NCBI RefSeq assembly: GCF_000403395.2
Contig: NZ_KE159675.1
Coordinates: 128,325 to 192,324, forward strand
DNA: 64,000 nucleotides
Origin: Anaerotruncus sp. G3(2012)
Lineage (GTDB): Bacteria; Bacillota; Clostridia; Oscillospirales; Ruminococcaceae
Reading direction: 5' to 3'
In this document: piece after piece, positions 25,862-33,625 of the stretch
Layout of the letters: every line of letters starts with the position of its first letter
How positions within the stretch are numbered: position 1 is the first letter of the stretch
Translations under genes and position numbers: made by a program
Notes under the pieces: generated by a model
Seen by the model: only the letters and a program-made list of their open reading frames with translations
Told to the model about the DNA's origin: nothing
Databases searched by the model: none

Positions 25862-27235
25862 ATGAAACATCTTGGAATCGAAATTGACGTCAGAAACCTG
25901 CCGGAGCTGGACCAGGAATTCCTGCCGCTCTACAAATTCAATACCGCTTTTTTGAAAACGGCGAAAAAGCCGGTGAGCGTAGCGGTGGAACGCGCGGGCG
26001 GGCAGATGGCAACCTATCACACATTTATCCACGGGACCCCGGAGATGGCCGAAGCCGACCGCTACTATATCGACCGGCTGATTAAGACTGTCTTGTGGAT
26101 GAAGGGCGGCTTCAAAATCTACATCAGTGGGGACGACGGCATCTGCGAGCAGATGAAGCAGGCGTATGCGCCCGGCGGCAGCCGCGCATTTGATGCGGAT
26201 TTCATGGCGAACGTCTATGAACGCCCGTTTGAGGTGGTGGCCTGCGGTCAGGCGCCTGAGGAGAAGAGCGAATCCAAGCCGGTCGGACGGCATCTGGAGG
26301 GCTGCCGGATCGGGTTTGACGCGGGCGGCAGCGACCGCAAGGTTTCGGCGGTCATCGACGGAGAGCCGGTATTCAGCGAGGAAGTCGTCTGGTTCCCTAA
26401 GACCAATTCGGACCCCGACTACCATTTCGAGGGGATCGTCTCGGCGATGAAGGCCGCAGCGGAGCATATGCCGCGGGTGGATGCGATCGGTGTCTCGTCG
26501 GCGGGCATCTATATCGACAACCGCACAATGAACGCATCCCTTTTCCTCAAGGTGCCCAAGGACCTGTTTGATGCCAAGGTCAAGGACATCTATATCCGCG
26601 CAGCCAAGGAGATCGGCGACGTGCCGGTGACTGTCTGCAACGATGGCGACGTCACCGCGCTGGCGGGCGCTATGAGCCTGAACGAAAACAATGTGCTCGG
26701 CATCGCGATGGGCACGAGTGAGGCGGTCGGCTATGTCGACCAGGATGGCAATATCACCGGATGGCTCAACGAACTGGCGTTCATGCCGGTCGACGCCAGC
26801 CCCAAGGCTATGGAGGACGAGTGGTCGGGCGACATCGGCTGCGGCGTCAAATATTTCTCCCAGGATGCGGTGATCAAACTTGCTCCCGCCGCGGGCATCC
26901 AGCTCGACGAGAGCCTCTCACCCGCAGAAAAGCTCAAAAAGGTGCAGGCGCTCATGGCGGAAGAGGGCAGCCCTGCCGAAGGCATCTATCGCTCGATCGG
27001 CGTATACCTCGGCCATTCGCTGGCATACTACCATCATCTGTACGGCTGCAAGCATGTGCTGCTGCTCGGGCGGGTCATGTCCGGGCGGGGCGGGGATATC
27101 ATCCTGGAGACCGCCAACCGGGTGCTCGCGGACGAATACCCCGAAGCTGCCAAGGAGATCAAAGCCGCGCTGCCGGATGAGAAGGCACGCCGGGTAGGGC
27201 AGTCGGTAGCCGCAGCAAGCCTGCCGGAGATGTGA
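25862..27235 (+). CDS. ROK/BadF-like sugar kinase with an N-terminal extension
   Basis: A 457-residue protein. Residues 1-145 form an N-terminal domain I do not recognise. From residue 150 an actin-like kinase fold starts with GFDAGGSDRKVSAVIDGE (phosphate loop 1) and continues with GVSSAGIYIDN, CNDGDVTALAGAM (catalytic Asp) and GIAMGTSEAVGYVD. The usual ROK zinc motif CxCGxxGCxE is absent. In its place is EWSGDIGCGVKYFS. Given its neighbours it probably phosphorylates GlcNAc or ManNAc with ATP. GGAGG precedes the ATG. It is read divergently from the epimerase. Confidence 0.75.
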   Translation: MKHLGIEIDVRNLPELDQEFLPLYKFNTAFLKTAKKPVSVAVERAGGQMATYHTFIHGTPEMAEADRYYIDRLIKTVLWMKGGFKIYISGDDGICEQMKQAYAPGGSRAFDADFMANVYERPFEVVACGQAPEEKSESKPVGRHLEGCRIGFDAGGSDRKVSAVIDGEPVFSEEVVWFPKTNSDPDYHFEGIVSAMKAAAEHMPRVDAIGVSSAGIYIDNRTMNASLFLKVPKDLFDAKVKDIYIRAAKEIGDVPVTVCNDGDVTALAGAMSLNENNVLGIAMGTSEAVGYVDQDGNITGWLNELAFMPVDASPKAMEDEWSGDIGCGVKYFSQDAVIKLAPAAGIQLDESLSPAEKLKKVQALMAEEGSPAEGIYRSIGVYLGHSLAYYHHLYGCKHVLLLGRVMSGRGGDIILETANRVLADEYPEAAKEIKAALPDEKARRVGQSVAAASLPEM

Positions 27236-27240
27236 GGGGC

Positions 27241-27496
27241 TCTGCCCCTCAACCCCGCCACCTTTGAAAAGGTGGACGAAACTTTTGGTTTTTAAAGTTT
27301 GAAGGAAACGAAAAGCTTTACTCGGTTTTTGCTCCGGCCTAAGGGCCGGCGCTTCACGCCGGCTGGCCTATGCACGCTGCGGCGGCAGCCAAAAAATCGC
27401 GATGAGCGGAACGCCTGATCCTGTGAAGCGCATTTCTGGGTGGCTTGCCGCTGCAAGGCGGCAAGCGGGGGCTTTTTCTCTTGCCAAAAGCCCCTC
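27241..27496 (+). repeat. Intergenic repeat family 1, copy with side and tail modules
   Basis: It fills most of the 315-nt gap between the kinase gene and nagA. Positions 27245-27292 match the CCTTTGAAAAGG...CGAAAC fragment. Positions 27325-27380 are the side module (CTCCGGCCTAAGGGCCGGC...GGCTGGCCTATGC). Positions 27403-27496 are a diverged tail module ending in the shared hairpin. Confidence 0.7.
27468..27494 (+). terminator. Tail-module hairpin after the kinase gene
   Basis: GGGGCTTTTT pairs with AAAAGCCCC across a short loop. It lies between the kinase gene and nagA and would separate their transcripts. Confidence 0.6.
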
Positions 27497-27550
27497 AATC
27501 TGAACTGTAAAAATAGGCTCTCAAACAAAGCGATCTGGAGGTAACCTGTA

Positions 27551-28663
27551 ATGATCATTAAAAATGCCAAAATTTTCACCCCGGAGGGAAGGTTTGAAGA
27601 GGGAAGTATCGCGTTCGATCAGAAGATCACCGGGATTGGGCAGTGCAGCGGAAAAGCGGAGATCGACGCACAGGGCGGCTACGTGATCCCTGGCCTGATC
27701 GACGTGCATACCCACGGCGCAGTGGGCTGCGATGCGAGCGACGGGATCGCAGAAAACCTGCCAAAACTTTCCCGTTATTACGCGCAGCATGGCGTGACCT
27801 CGTTCTGTCCGACCACCATGACCCTCAAGGAACCGGTGCTCAAAACAGCGGTCGAGTCGATCCGCGGGTTCCAGCGTCCGGCGGACGGTGCAAAGGCTGC
27901 GGGCATCCATCTCGAAGGGCCGTTCCTTTCGTACGCCAAGCGGGGCGCGCAGGCGGCGGACAACCTGCATGAGCCGGATGTGGAGATGTTCCACCGGCTG
28001 AACGAGGCGTCCGGCGGGATCGTCCGGCTGGTTACCGTTGCGCCCGAGGAGCCGAACGCAATGGCATTTATCCGGGAGGTCTCGAAGGTGTGCACCGTTT
28101 CGCTCGGGCATTCGACCGCCGATTTCAAGACCGCCTGCGAAGCCTACGAGAACGGCGCGAGCCATGCGACCCACCTGTTCAACGGGATGCCCGCCCTGCT
28201 CCACCGGGAGCCGGGGATCATCGGCGCGGCGCTCGTCTCGGATGCAAGCGTCGAGCTGATCTGCGACGGCCTGCACATCCATCCCGCCGTGATCCTCGCG
28301 GTGCATAAGATGTTCGGAGACCGGCTCACCCTGATCAGCGATTCGCTGCGCTGCGCCGGGATGCCGGATGGGGATTACGAACTGGGCGGACAGCCGATTG
28401 TGGTCAAGGGCGGCCGCGCCACCCTGCTGGACGGCACCCTCGCCGGGTCGTCGATCAGCATGCTCGACGCGCTGCGCAATGTCGTGCGGTTCGGACTGCC
28501 GCTCGAGGCAGCGGTCACAGCCGCGACCCTGCGCCCGGCAAAGGTCATCCGCATGGAGCAGGAGATTGGTTCGCTCGCCGTGGGCAGAAGCGCCGACCTG
28601 CTGCTGCTCGATCCGGAGCTGAATCTCGTGAAAACATTTATTGACGGGCAGGAAATCCAGTAG
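27551..28663 (+). CDS. nagA: N-acetylglucosamine-6-phosphate deacetylase
   Basis: A 370-residue amidohydrolase-superfamily enzyme that removes acetate from GlcNAc-6-phosphate to give glucosamine-6-phosphate. The metal motif DVHTHG is at about residues 51-56. HLEGPFLS, LGHSTADF, ATHLFNGMPALLHR and DGLHIHP follow in order. The terminal SDSLRCAGMPDGDYELGG is typical of NagA. GGAGG lies upstream of the ATG. It supplies the deacetylation step of the sialic-acid/GlcNAc pathway encoded around it. Confidence 0.96.
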   Translation: MIIKNAKIFTPEGRFEEGSIAFDQKITGIGQCSGKAEIDAQGGYVIPGLIDVHTHGAVGCDASDGIAENLPKLSRYYAQHGVTSFCPTTMTLKEPVLKTAVESIRGFQRPADGAKAAGIHLEGPFLSYAKRGAQAADNLHEPDVEMFHRLNEASGGIVRLVTVAPEEPNAMAFIREVSKVCTVSLGHSTADFKTACEAYENGASHATHLFNGMPALLHREPGIIGAALVSDASVELICDGLHIHPAVILAVHKMFGDRLTLISDSLRCAGMPDGDYELGGQPIVVKGGRATLLDGTLAGSSISMLDALRNVVRFGLPLEAAVTAATLRPAKVIRMEQEIGSLAVGRSADLLLLDPELNLVKTFIDGQEIQ

Positions 28664-28681
28664 CCTGCACCCGTCTGCGGC

Positions 28682-28710
28682 CCCCGGTTTTTGCACGCCA
28701 AAAACCGGGG
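28682..28710 (+). terminator. Hairpin between nagA and the amidohydrolase gene
   Basis: CCCCGGTTTTTG pairs with CAAAAACCGGGG around five bases. A weak T-run follows. It probably terminates or attenuates the nagA transcript. Confidence 0.65.
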
Positions 28711-28735
28711 ATTTCTATCAGAAGGAGGGACGACC

Positions 28736-30046
28736 ATGCTCTTTGCCGGGATTGGCCTGCTGGATGAGCGGGGCCAATATCGTGAAAACCAGTTTTTGGG
28801 GGTGCGCGGCAAAAAAATCGAATATATCGGGGCGGAGCCTCCCGAGGAGGACTATGGCGAGCGGTACGACGGCCGGGGCAGGCTGTTGATGCCGGGGCTG
28901 GTCAACGCCCACAGCCACGCCGCAATGACCCTGCTGCGCGGCTACGCGGAGAATCTTGCGCTGGATGACTGGCTGAACACCCGGGTGTTCCCATTCGAGG
29001 CCCGGCTCGCCCCGGAGGATATCTACAATGGCTCGATGCTGGCGATCGCCGAGCTGCTCCGGTTTGGGGTCACGTCGGTGACCGACATGTATTTCGGCGA
29101 GGACGCGGTCTGCCGCGCTGCGCTCGAAAGCGGCATCAAGATCAATTTCAGTTCGTCGATCACCTGTTTTGATGAAAGTGACCTGAAAAATCTGCCCGCT
29201 TACAGGGAGACGCTCCCGCTGATCCGGGAGTTCCATAACGCGGACGATGGGCGGATCCGGATTGATCTGGCGATCCATGCGGAATACACATCGACTCCGA
29301 AAACAGTGGCACAGATGGCGGATTGGGCGAGAGAAACCGGTCTGCGGATGCATCTGCACCTTTCGGAAACCAGATCGGAGCATGAGGCATGCAAGGCGCG
29401 CCGCAACGGGAAAACCCCAGCACAATATTTTGACAGCCTCGGGGTATTCGACGCGCCAACGACCGCTGCGCACTGTGTCTGGGTGGAGGACTGCGACATC
29501 GAGATTTTCAAGGCGCGCGGGGTCACTGCCGCCTGCAACCCGGTGAGCAACCTCAAACTGGCGAGCGGGTTCTGTCCGGTCCCCCGGCTGCTGGGCGCCG
29601 GGATCAATGTCGCGCTCGGCACCGACGGGGCCGCCAGCAACAACAGCCTCAACCTGCTTGAGGAAGCGCGGTTGTTCGCGACCCTTTACAAGGCCGCCAG
29701 CGGCGACCCTACCGCGGTATCCCCCGCGCAGGCGGTCTACGCCGCAACCCGCGCGGGTGCACACTCGCAGGGCCGGGAGGACTGCGGCATCCTGCGGGAA
29801 GGAGCACGCGCCGATCTGGCGGTATTCGATCTGCGCGGCCGGCCGTATTACCATCCCTGCCACGACATGGTGGGCAATCTGATCTATGCCGGACAGGGGA
29901 CCGACGTCTGCCTGACCATGGTGGACGGGAAGGTTCTCTATCGGGACGGGAACTTCCCGACGATTGATCTGGAAAAGGTGGTCCGGGAAGCGGAGCGGTC
30001 CGCTTATCGGATCGCGGGAGAGCTGGGAAAGGAGCATTCGAGATGA
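28736..30046 (+). CDS. mtaD: 5-methylthioadenosine/S-adenosylhomocysteine deaminase-type amidohydrolase
   Basis: A 436-residue metal-dependent amidohydrolase. The zinc ligands NAHSH are at about residues 57-61. The downstream LAIHAEYTS, MHLHLSET, AAHCVW and ALGTDGAASNN segments follow the MtaD/SsnA order, and the last supplies the catalytic Asp. The likely reaction is deamination of methylthioadenosine or related adenosines to the inosine form. Its stop overlaps the start of the nucleoside phosphorylase gene by 4 nt (ATGA), which supports a role in purine salvage. Guanine deaminase activity is less likely. The ATG at 28736 has AGGAGGG upstream. Confidence 0.85.
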   Translation: MLFAGIGLLDERGQYRENQFLGVRGKKIEYIGAEPPEEDYGERYDGRGRLLMPGLVNAHSHAAMTLLRGYAENLALDDWLNTRVFPFEARLAPEDIYNGSMLAIAELLRFGVTSVTDMYFGEDAVCRAALESGIKINFSSSITCFDESDLKNLPAYRETLPLIREFHNADDGRIRIDLAIHAEYTSTPKTVAQMADWARETGLRMHLHLSETRSEHEACKARRNGKTPAQYFDSLGVFDAPTTAAHCVWVEDCDIEIFKARGVTAACNPVSNLKLASGFCPVPRLLGAGINVALGTDGAASNNSLNLLEEARLFATLYKAASGDPTAVSPAQAVYAATRAGAHSQGREDCGILREGARADLAVFDLRGRPYYHPCHDMVGNLIYAGQGTDVCLTMVDGKVLYRDGNFPTIDLEKVVREAERSAYRIAGELGKEHSR

Positions 30047-30861
30047 CGCAGTATCAAAAAGCTGGAGAAGCCGCCGCTGCCCTCCAGGAGCGGCTGGGGA
30101 TGCAGCCGGAAATCGGGATTATTTTGGGATCGGGTCTGGGGGGAATCGCCGGCCAGATCGCGGAAAGACGGGAAATCCCTTATGGCGAGCTGCCGCATTT
30201 TGCCTGTTCGACTGCGCCTGGCCATAAAGGACAATTTGTAGCGGGGGAGTGGTCGGGCAAACGGGTGATCTGTATGCAGGGACGCCTGCATTTCTACGAG
30301 GGACACCCACTGACCGATGTGGTGTTCCCGGTGCGGGTGATGCGCCGGCTCGGGGTCGGGACATTGATCGTCACCAATGCTGCGGGCGGGGTCAATCTGG
30401 AGTATGCCGCAGGCGACCTCATGCTGATCTCGGACCACATCAACCTGATGGGAAAAAATCCGTTGGCCGGGCCGAATGAACCGGAATTTGGTCCGCGGTT
30501 CTGCGATATGAGCTATACCTACACCCCTGCATTGCGGGAGCTGGCGAAATCCGTTGCGGATGAGCTGGGGATTCCGCTGCGGGAGGGGGTCTATCTCGGG
30601 TGTTCCGGCCCAAGTTATGAAACTCCGGCCGAAATCCGGGCGTTCCGGATGCTTGGAGCGGATGCGGTGGGGATGTCCACTGTGCCCGAGGCGATCGCGG
30701 CTTCTCATTGTGGGATGCGTTTGCTGGCGTTCTCGCTGATTACCAATATGGCAGCCGGGGTACTCGACCAGCCGCTGACCGAAGAAGAGGTACTTGAAAC
30801 GGGTGAGCGGCGGGGCAAAGACCTCGAGCGCCTGCTCGCACAGGTGGTGGAACGGCTTTGA
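30043..30861 (+). CDS. punA: Purine-nucleoside phosphorylase
   Basis: A 272-residue trimeric-type PNP that splits purine nucleosides with phosphate. The phosphate loop IGIILGSGLGG is at about residues 25-35. APGHKGQFVAG, MQGRLHFYEGH, VTNAAGGVN and CSGPSYETPAEIRAF are all intact. The terminal VLETGERRGKDLE is typical. The start overlaps the stop of mtaD, so the two are coupled. Together they would take methylthioadenosine or adenosine to hypoxanthine and a pentose phosphate. Confidence 0.95.
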   Translation: MTQYQKAGEAAAALQERLGMQPEIGIILGSGLGGIAGQIAERREIPYGELPHFACSTAPGHKGQFVAGEWSGKRVICMQGRLHFYEGHPLTDVVFPVRVMRRLGVGTLIVTNAAGGVNLEYAAGDLMLISDHINLMGKNPLAGPNEPEFGPRFCDMSYTYTPALRELAKSVADELGIPLREGVYLGCSGPSYETPAEIRAFRMLGADAVGMSTVPEAIAASHCGMRLLAFSLITNMAAGVLDQPLTEEEVLETGERRGKDLERLLAQVVERL

Positions 30862-30871
30862 ACGCCTATCG

Positions 30872-31230
30872 CTTCTCGGGCTTTCAGCCCGAAGCGCGCT
30901 TACGCGCGACGCTCGGGCAGGATGCGCCTTGCGGGCGAGGGGTCAGCGGCCCCTCCCCGCAGGCCCCACCCCGACAAGCTCGGCGAATTTCTTATTTTCT
31001 CAATTTAAAGTTTTACTCAATTTTTTTCAAAAAATTGCGGGGTCGAGGGGCAGAGCCCCCGACGCGCTCCGCACTGCGAGCCGCAGCGAAGCGTTTCGAG
31101 CGCAACCCGCCGAAAGCGGGCTCTTAGCGCGAGATGAGCGCGGAACGCTTTCTCCTGTGAAGCGCTTTTTTCGGGTGAATTGCCGCAAAACGGCAAGAGG
31201 GTGCTTTTTGCAAGTGAAAAAGCACCCTGA
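30872..31230 (+). repeat. Intergenic repeat family 1, the longest complete copy
   Basis: It fills the 397-nt gap between convergent genes. Its order is a leading module (30872-31005, with TTCTCGGGCTTTCAGCCCGAAG and GGCCCCACCCCG), the head module (31006-31075), a variable middle, and the tail module (31139-31230). Positions 30961-31090 are nearly identical to 48710-48838. Confidence 0.85.
31198..31228. terminator. Tail-module hairpin between convergent genes
   Basis: AGGGTGCTTTTT pairs with AAAAAGCACCCT. The stem carries a compensatory pair change (G-C to T-A) relative to the other copies, which suggests the fold is maintained. Confidence 0.7.
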
Positions 31231-31258
31231 TTTTATGCAGTATTGTAACTGTCTGCGG

Positions 31259-31915
31259 CTATGCAAGCCCCCGTACGACCTCCGCGAGTTTCTCCGCCAG
31301 CATCCGATGGCCTTTGCGGGTCAGATGCATACAGTCGATCGTATTAAATTCAGCGTAGGGGGCGGCGTCCAGGAAGTGTGCGTGTTGACGCTCGGCGACC
31401 TGCGCGTAATACCGCGCAAGCTCCCGGGATTTTTCCACACAGCCGCGTCCCATGGTTTCCGAGACAGCAGACTGATAGACCCCTTCGCCAATCGGTGGGG
31501 GCGCAACAATCAGGATATTCGGCTGTTTGCCGCCCCAGCATTCAATGTTGCGGGCAGCGCGCACCAGACGCTCCATCCCGAGCGAGATGCATTCGGCCGA
31601 GACATGGAACCGTTCCTTTGTATCGTTGGTTCCCAGCATTACTACCAGCAGGCTCACCGGCTCGTGGCTTGTGAGGCAGGGAAACAGGTAGCCGAGCGCG
31701 GAAAGCCCTTCGTAAAGCGGATCGGAAAAGACGGTTGTCCGCCCAGACAGCCCTTCCTCAAGCACCAGGTAGTCCTCCCCAAGCTGTTTTCCGAGCAGGC
31801 AGGTCCATCGTTCCTCTTCATTAAAGCGAAGCAGTGGTCCATCCGCACAGTCGTCCGGGCTGGCGCTATAGCCATGGGTATTGGAGTCCCCCAAGCAGAC
31901 AATATGTTTTTTCAC
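31259..31915 (-). CDS. SGNH/GDSL-family hydrolase
   Basis: A 218-residue serine esterase. Block I is CLGDSNTHGY with the catalytic Ser near residue 10. VMLGTNDTKERF supplies the block III Asn, and the catalytic Asp-His is in DCMHLTRKGH near the C-terminus. No signal peptide is present, so it is cytoplasmic. A close relative stands in the hexuronate locus at 58543. Inside the sialic-acid region it may remove O-acetyl groups from imported sugar, which is inference. The start is GTG with GGAGGG upstream. Confidence 0.88.
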   Translation of the reverse strand: MKKHIVCLGDSNTHGYSASPDDCADGPLLRFNEEERWTCLLGKQLGEDYLVLEEGLSGRTTVFSDPLYEGLSALGYLFPCLTSHEPVSLLVVMLGTNDTKERFHVSAECISLGMERLVRAARNIECWGGKQPNILIVAPPPIGEGVYQSAVSETMGRGCVEKSRELARYYAQVAERQHAHFLDAAPYAEFNTIDCMHLTRKGHRMLAEKLAEVVRGLA

Positions 31916-31944
31916 AGAAATCCCTCCAGAAAAAGGTTTTATTT

Positions 31945-31973
31945 AGCATACCATAGCGCGCAGAGGAATGCAA
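31945..31973 (-). promoter_or_regulatory. Promoter of the SGNH hydrolase gene
   Basis: On the minus strand TTGCAT and TATGCT are spaced by 17 nt, about 30 nt before the GTG start. Confidence 0.6.
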
Positions 31974-32021
31974 ACAAAACCGCGCTGGATGCCGGTTAAA
32001 ACAGCCATTTCCAAAATGAAT

Positions 32022-32045
32022 GGAAAATTTTAATATAAAATTTCC
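32022..32045. promoter_or_regulatory. Candidate operator before the sugar ABC operon
   Basis: The near-perfect dyad GGAAAATTTTA-ATA-TAAAATTTCC lies 8 nt upstream of the -35 box. Its position and symmetry suit a regulator such as the FadR-type proteins encoded at 39.7 and 40.5 kb. Confidence 0.45.
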
Positions 32046-32053
32046 TAATTCTA

Positions 32054-32082
32054 TTGATTTTATCACCCGGAAATTATATAAT
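32054..32082 (+). promoter_or_regulatory. Promoter of the sugar ABC transporter operon
   Basis: TTGATT and TATAAT are separated by 17 nt, about 55 nt upstream of the solute-binding protein start. Confidence 0.8.
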
Positions 32083-32137
32083 TTACCTAAGCACATACAC
32101 ACTATGCCAAAAACAGAAATGTAGGAGGAAACTTCCA

Positions 32138-33520
32138 ATGAAACTGAAAAAGACGCTCGCATTCCTGCTGTCGGCCATGATGACGGTTTCGATGACCGCG
32201 TGCGGCGGCAGCTCGTCCGCTTCTTCGCAAGCGCCGGCCAGTTCTGCGGCACCTGCGGAGAGCAGCGCGCCATCCGCGGCAGAGCCTGCCGGCTCTGAGA
32301 TCGAAATTACATGGTGGGCGTTCCCGACCTTTGGTCAGGAGAACGCGGACGACCCGGTAGGTACCTACGAGCAGAAGATTATTGATGCGTTCCAGGACGC
32401 GAACCCCGGCATCAAGGTGAAGCTCGACACGATCGACTTTACCAACGGACCGGAGAAGATCGTTTCGGCGATCGAGGGCGGCAATGCACCGGACGTTCTG
32501 TTCGATGCCCCCGGACGGATCATTGAGTACGGCAACAACGGCAAGCTGGTTCCGCTGGATGACCTGTTCACCGCTGACTTCATCGCGGACGTCAACAACG
32601 ATGCGCTGGTCGAAGCCTGCAAGGGCAAGGGCACCCCGTATATGTACCCGATCAGCTCTTCGCCGTTCTATATGGCGATCAACAAGCAGATGTGGGAAGA
32701 TGCGGGCGCGATGGAGTTTGTAAACCTCGAAGGCGACCGCACCTGGAGCACTGCTGACTGGGAGAAAGCGATTGAGAAACTCGCGGCTGCCGGCATGAAC
32801 CCGGGCACCGTATTCTGCAACGGCCAGGGCGGCGACCAGGGCACACGTGCTTTCATCACCAACCTGTACGGCGCGACCATCGCGAATCCTGAGATGACCG
32901 AGTACACCGCCAACAGCGATGCCGGCGTTCAGGCGCTGACCAAGATGAAAGAGTGGATCGACAAAGGCTGGCTGGGCGACGGCGTTTCCAACACCGCCGC
33001 AAATGACATCGAGCTGTTTGCAACTGGCTTCTCGTCCTTCGCATTCTGCTGGGGCACCAGCACCGCGCTTGCACAGGCCCCCAACATGGAGGCTGCGGGC
33101 GTAACCCCGATCTCCCTGCCGTTCCCGTCTGATGACGGCGTTCCCGAGCTGGAGTATCTGGTCAATGGATTCTGCGTCTTTGACAACGGCGATGCCGCCC
33201 GCGCTGACGCTGCCAAGAAGCTCATCCAGTTTATCTGCGACGATCCCGAGTGGGGTCCGAAGAATGTTGTCCGCACCGGCGCATTCCCGGTCCGTCAGTC
33301 GTTCGCCGAGAAGGATCTGTATGCCGGAAATGAGGAGTATGCGGTCCTCGAGAACTTCACCAAATACTATGCTCCGTACTACAACACCATGGATGGGTTC
33401 GCAAACATGCGCACCGAGTGGTGGAACATGCTCCAGAATGTCATCTCCAACGGAACCGATCCGAAAGAGGCTCTGGACGCTTATGCCGCAGCTTCCAACG
33501 CAGGCATGACTGCTGCATAA
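32138..33520 (+). CDS. ABC transporter solute-binding lipoprotein (carbohydrate, family 1)
   Basis: A 460-residue lipoprotein. The signal peptide ends in the lipobox MTAC, with the acylated Cys at about residue 22. A Ser/Ala/Pro-rich linker precedes the binding domain, which starts EIEITWWAFPTFG, a type seen in family 1 sugar-binding proteins. It captures a sugar outside the cell for the two permeases that follow. The co-transcribed nanA and nagB point to sialic acid or a related amino sugar. GGAGG precedes the ATG at 32138. Confidence 0.92.
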   Translation: MKLKKTLAFLLSAMMTVSMTACGGSSSASSQAPASSAAPAESSAPSAAEPAGSEIEITWWAFPTFGQENADDPVGTYEQKIIDAFQDANPGIKVKLDTIDFTNGPEKIVSAIEGGNAPDVLFDAPGRIIEYGNNGKLVPLDDLFTADFIADVNNDALVEACKGKGTPYMYPISSSPFYMAINKQMWEDAGAMEFVNLEGDRTWSTADWEKAIEKLAAAGMNPGTVFCNGQGGDQGTRAFITNLYGATIANPEMTEYTANSDAGVQALTKMKEWIDKGWLGDGVSNTAANDIELFATGFSSFAFCWGTSTALAQAPNMEAAGVTPISLPFPSDDGVPELEYLVNGFCVFDNGDAARADAAKKLIQFICDDPEWGPKNVVRTGAFPVRQSFAEKDLYAGNEEYAVLENFTKYYAPYYNTMDGFANMRTEWWNMLQNVISNGTDPKEALDAYAAASNAGMTAA

Positions 33521-33553
33521 CAAGCAAAGCTCTAATGACCTGAGAATCCTGCC

Positions 33554-33596
33554 CCTGACCGCCCCTGCGCCCCTTTCCGGTGTGGGGGCGGACAGG
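33554..33596 (+). other. Intra-operon hairpin after the solute-binding protein gene
   Basis: CCTG-A-CCGCCCC pairs with GGGGCGG-A-CAGG around a 19-nt loop. It has no T-run. Such hairpins after binding-protein genes protect the upstream mRNA so that more binding protein than permease is made. Confidence 0.6.
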
Positions 33597-33625
33597 TATT
33601 CCGATCCAAAAGGAGGTAAAGACGT

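Noticed and set aside
30872-31230. A CRISPR array or tandem repeats
   Set aside because: The repeats here are dispersed modules, not regularly spaced units with unique spacers, and no cas genes are present.
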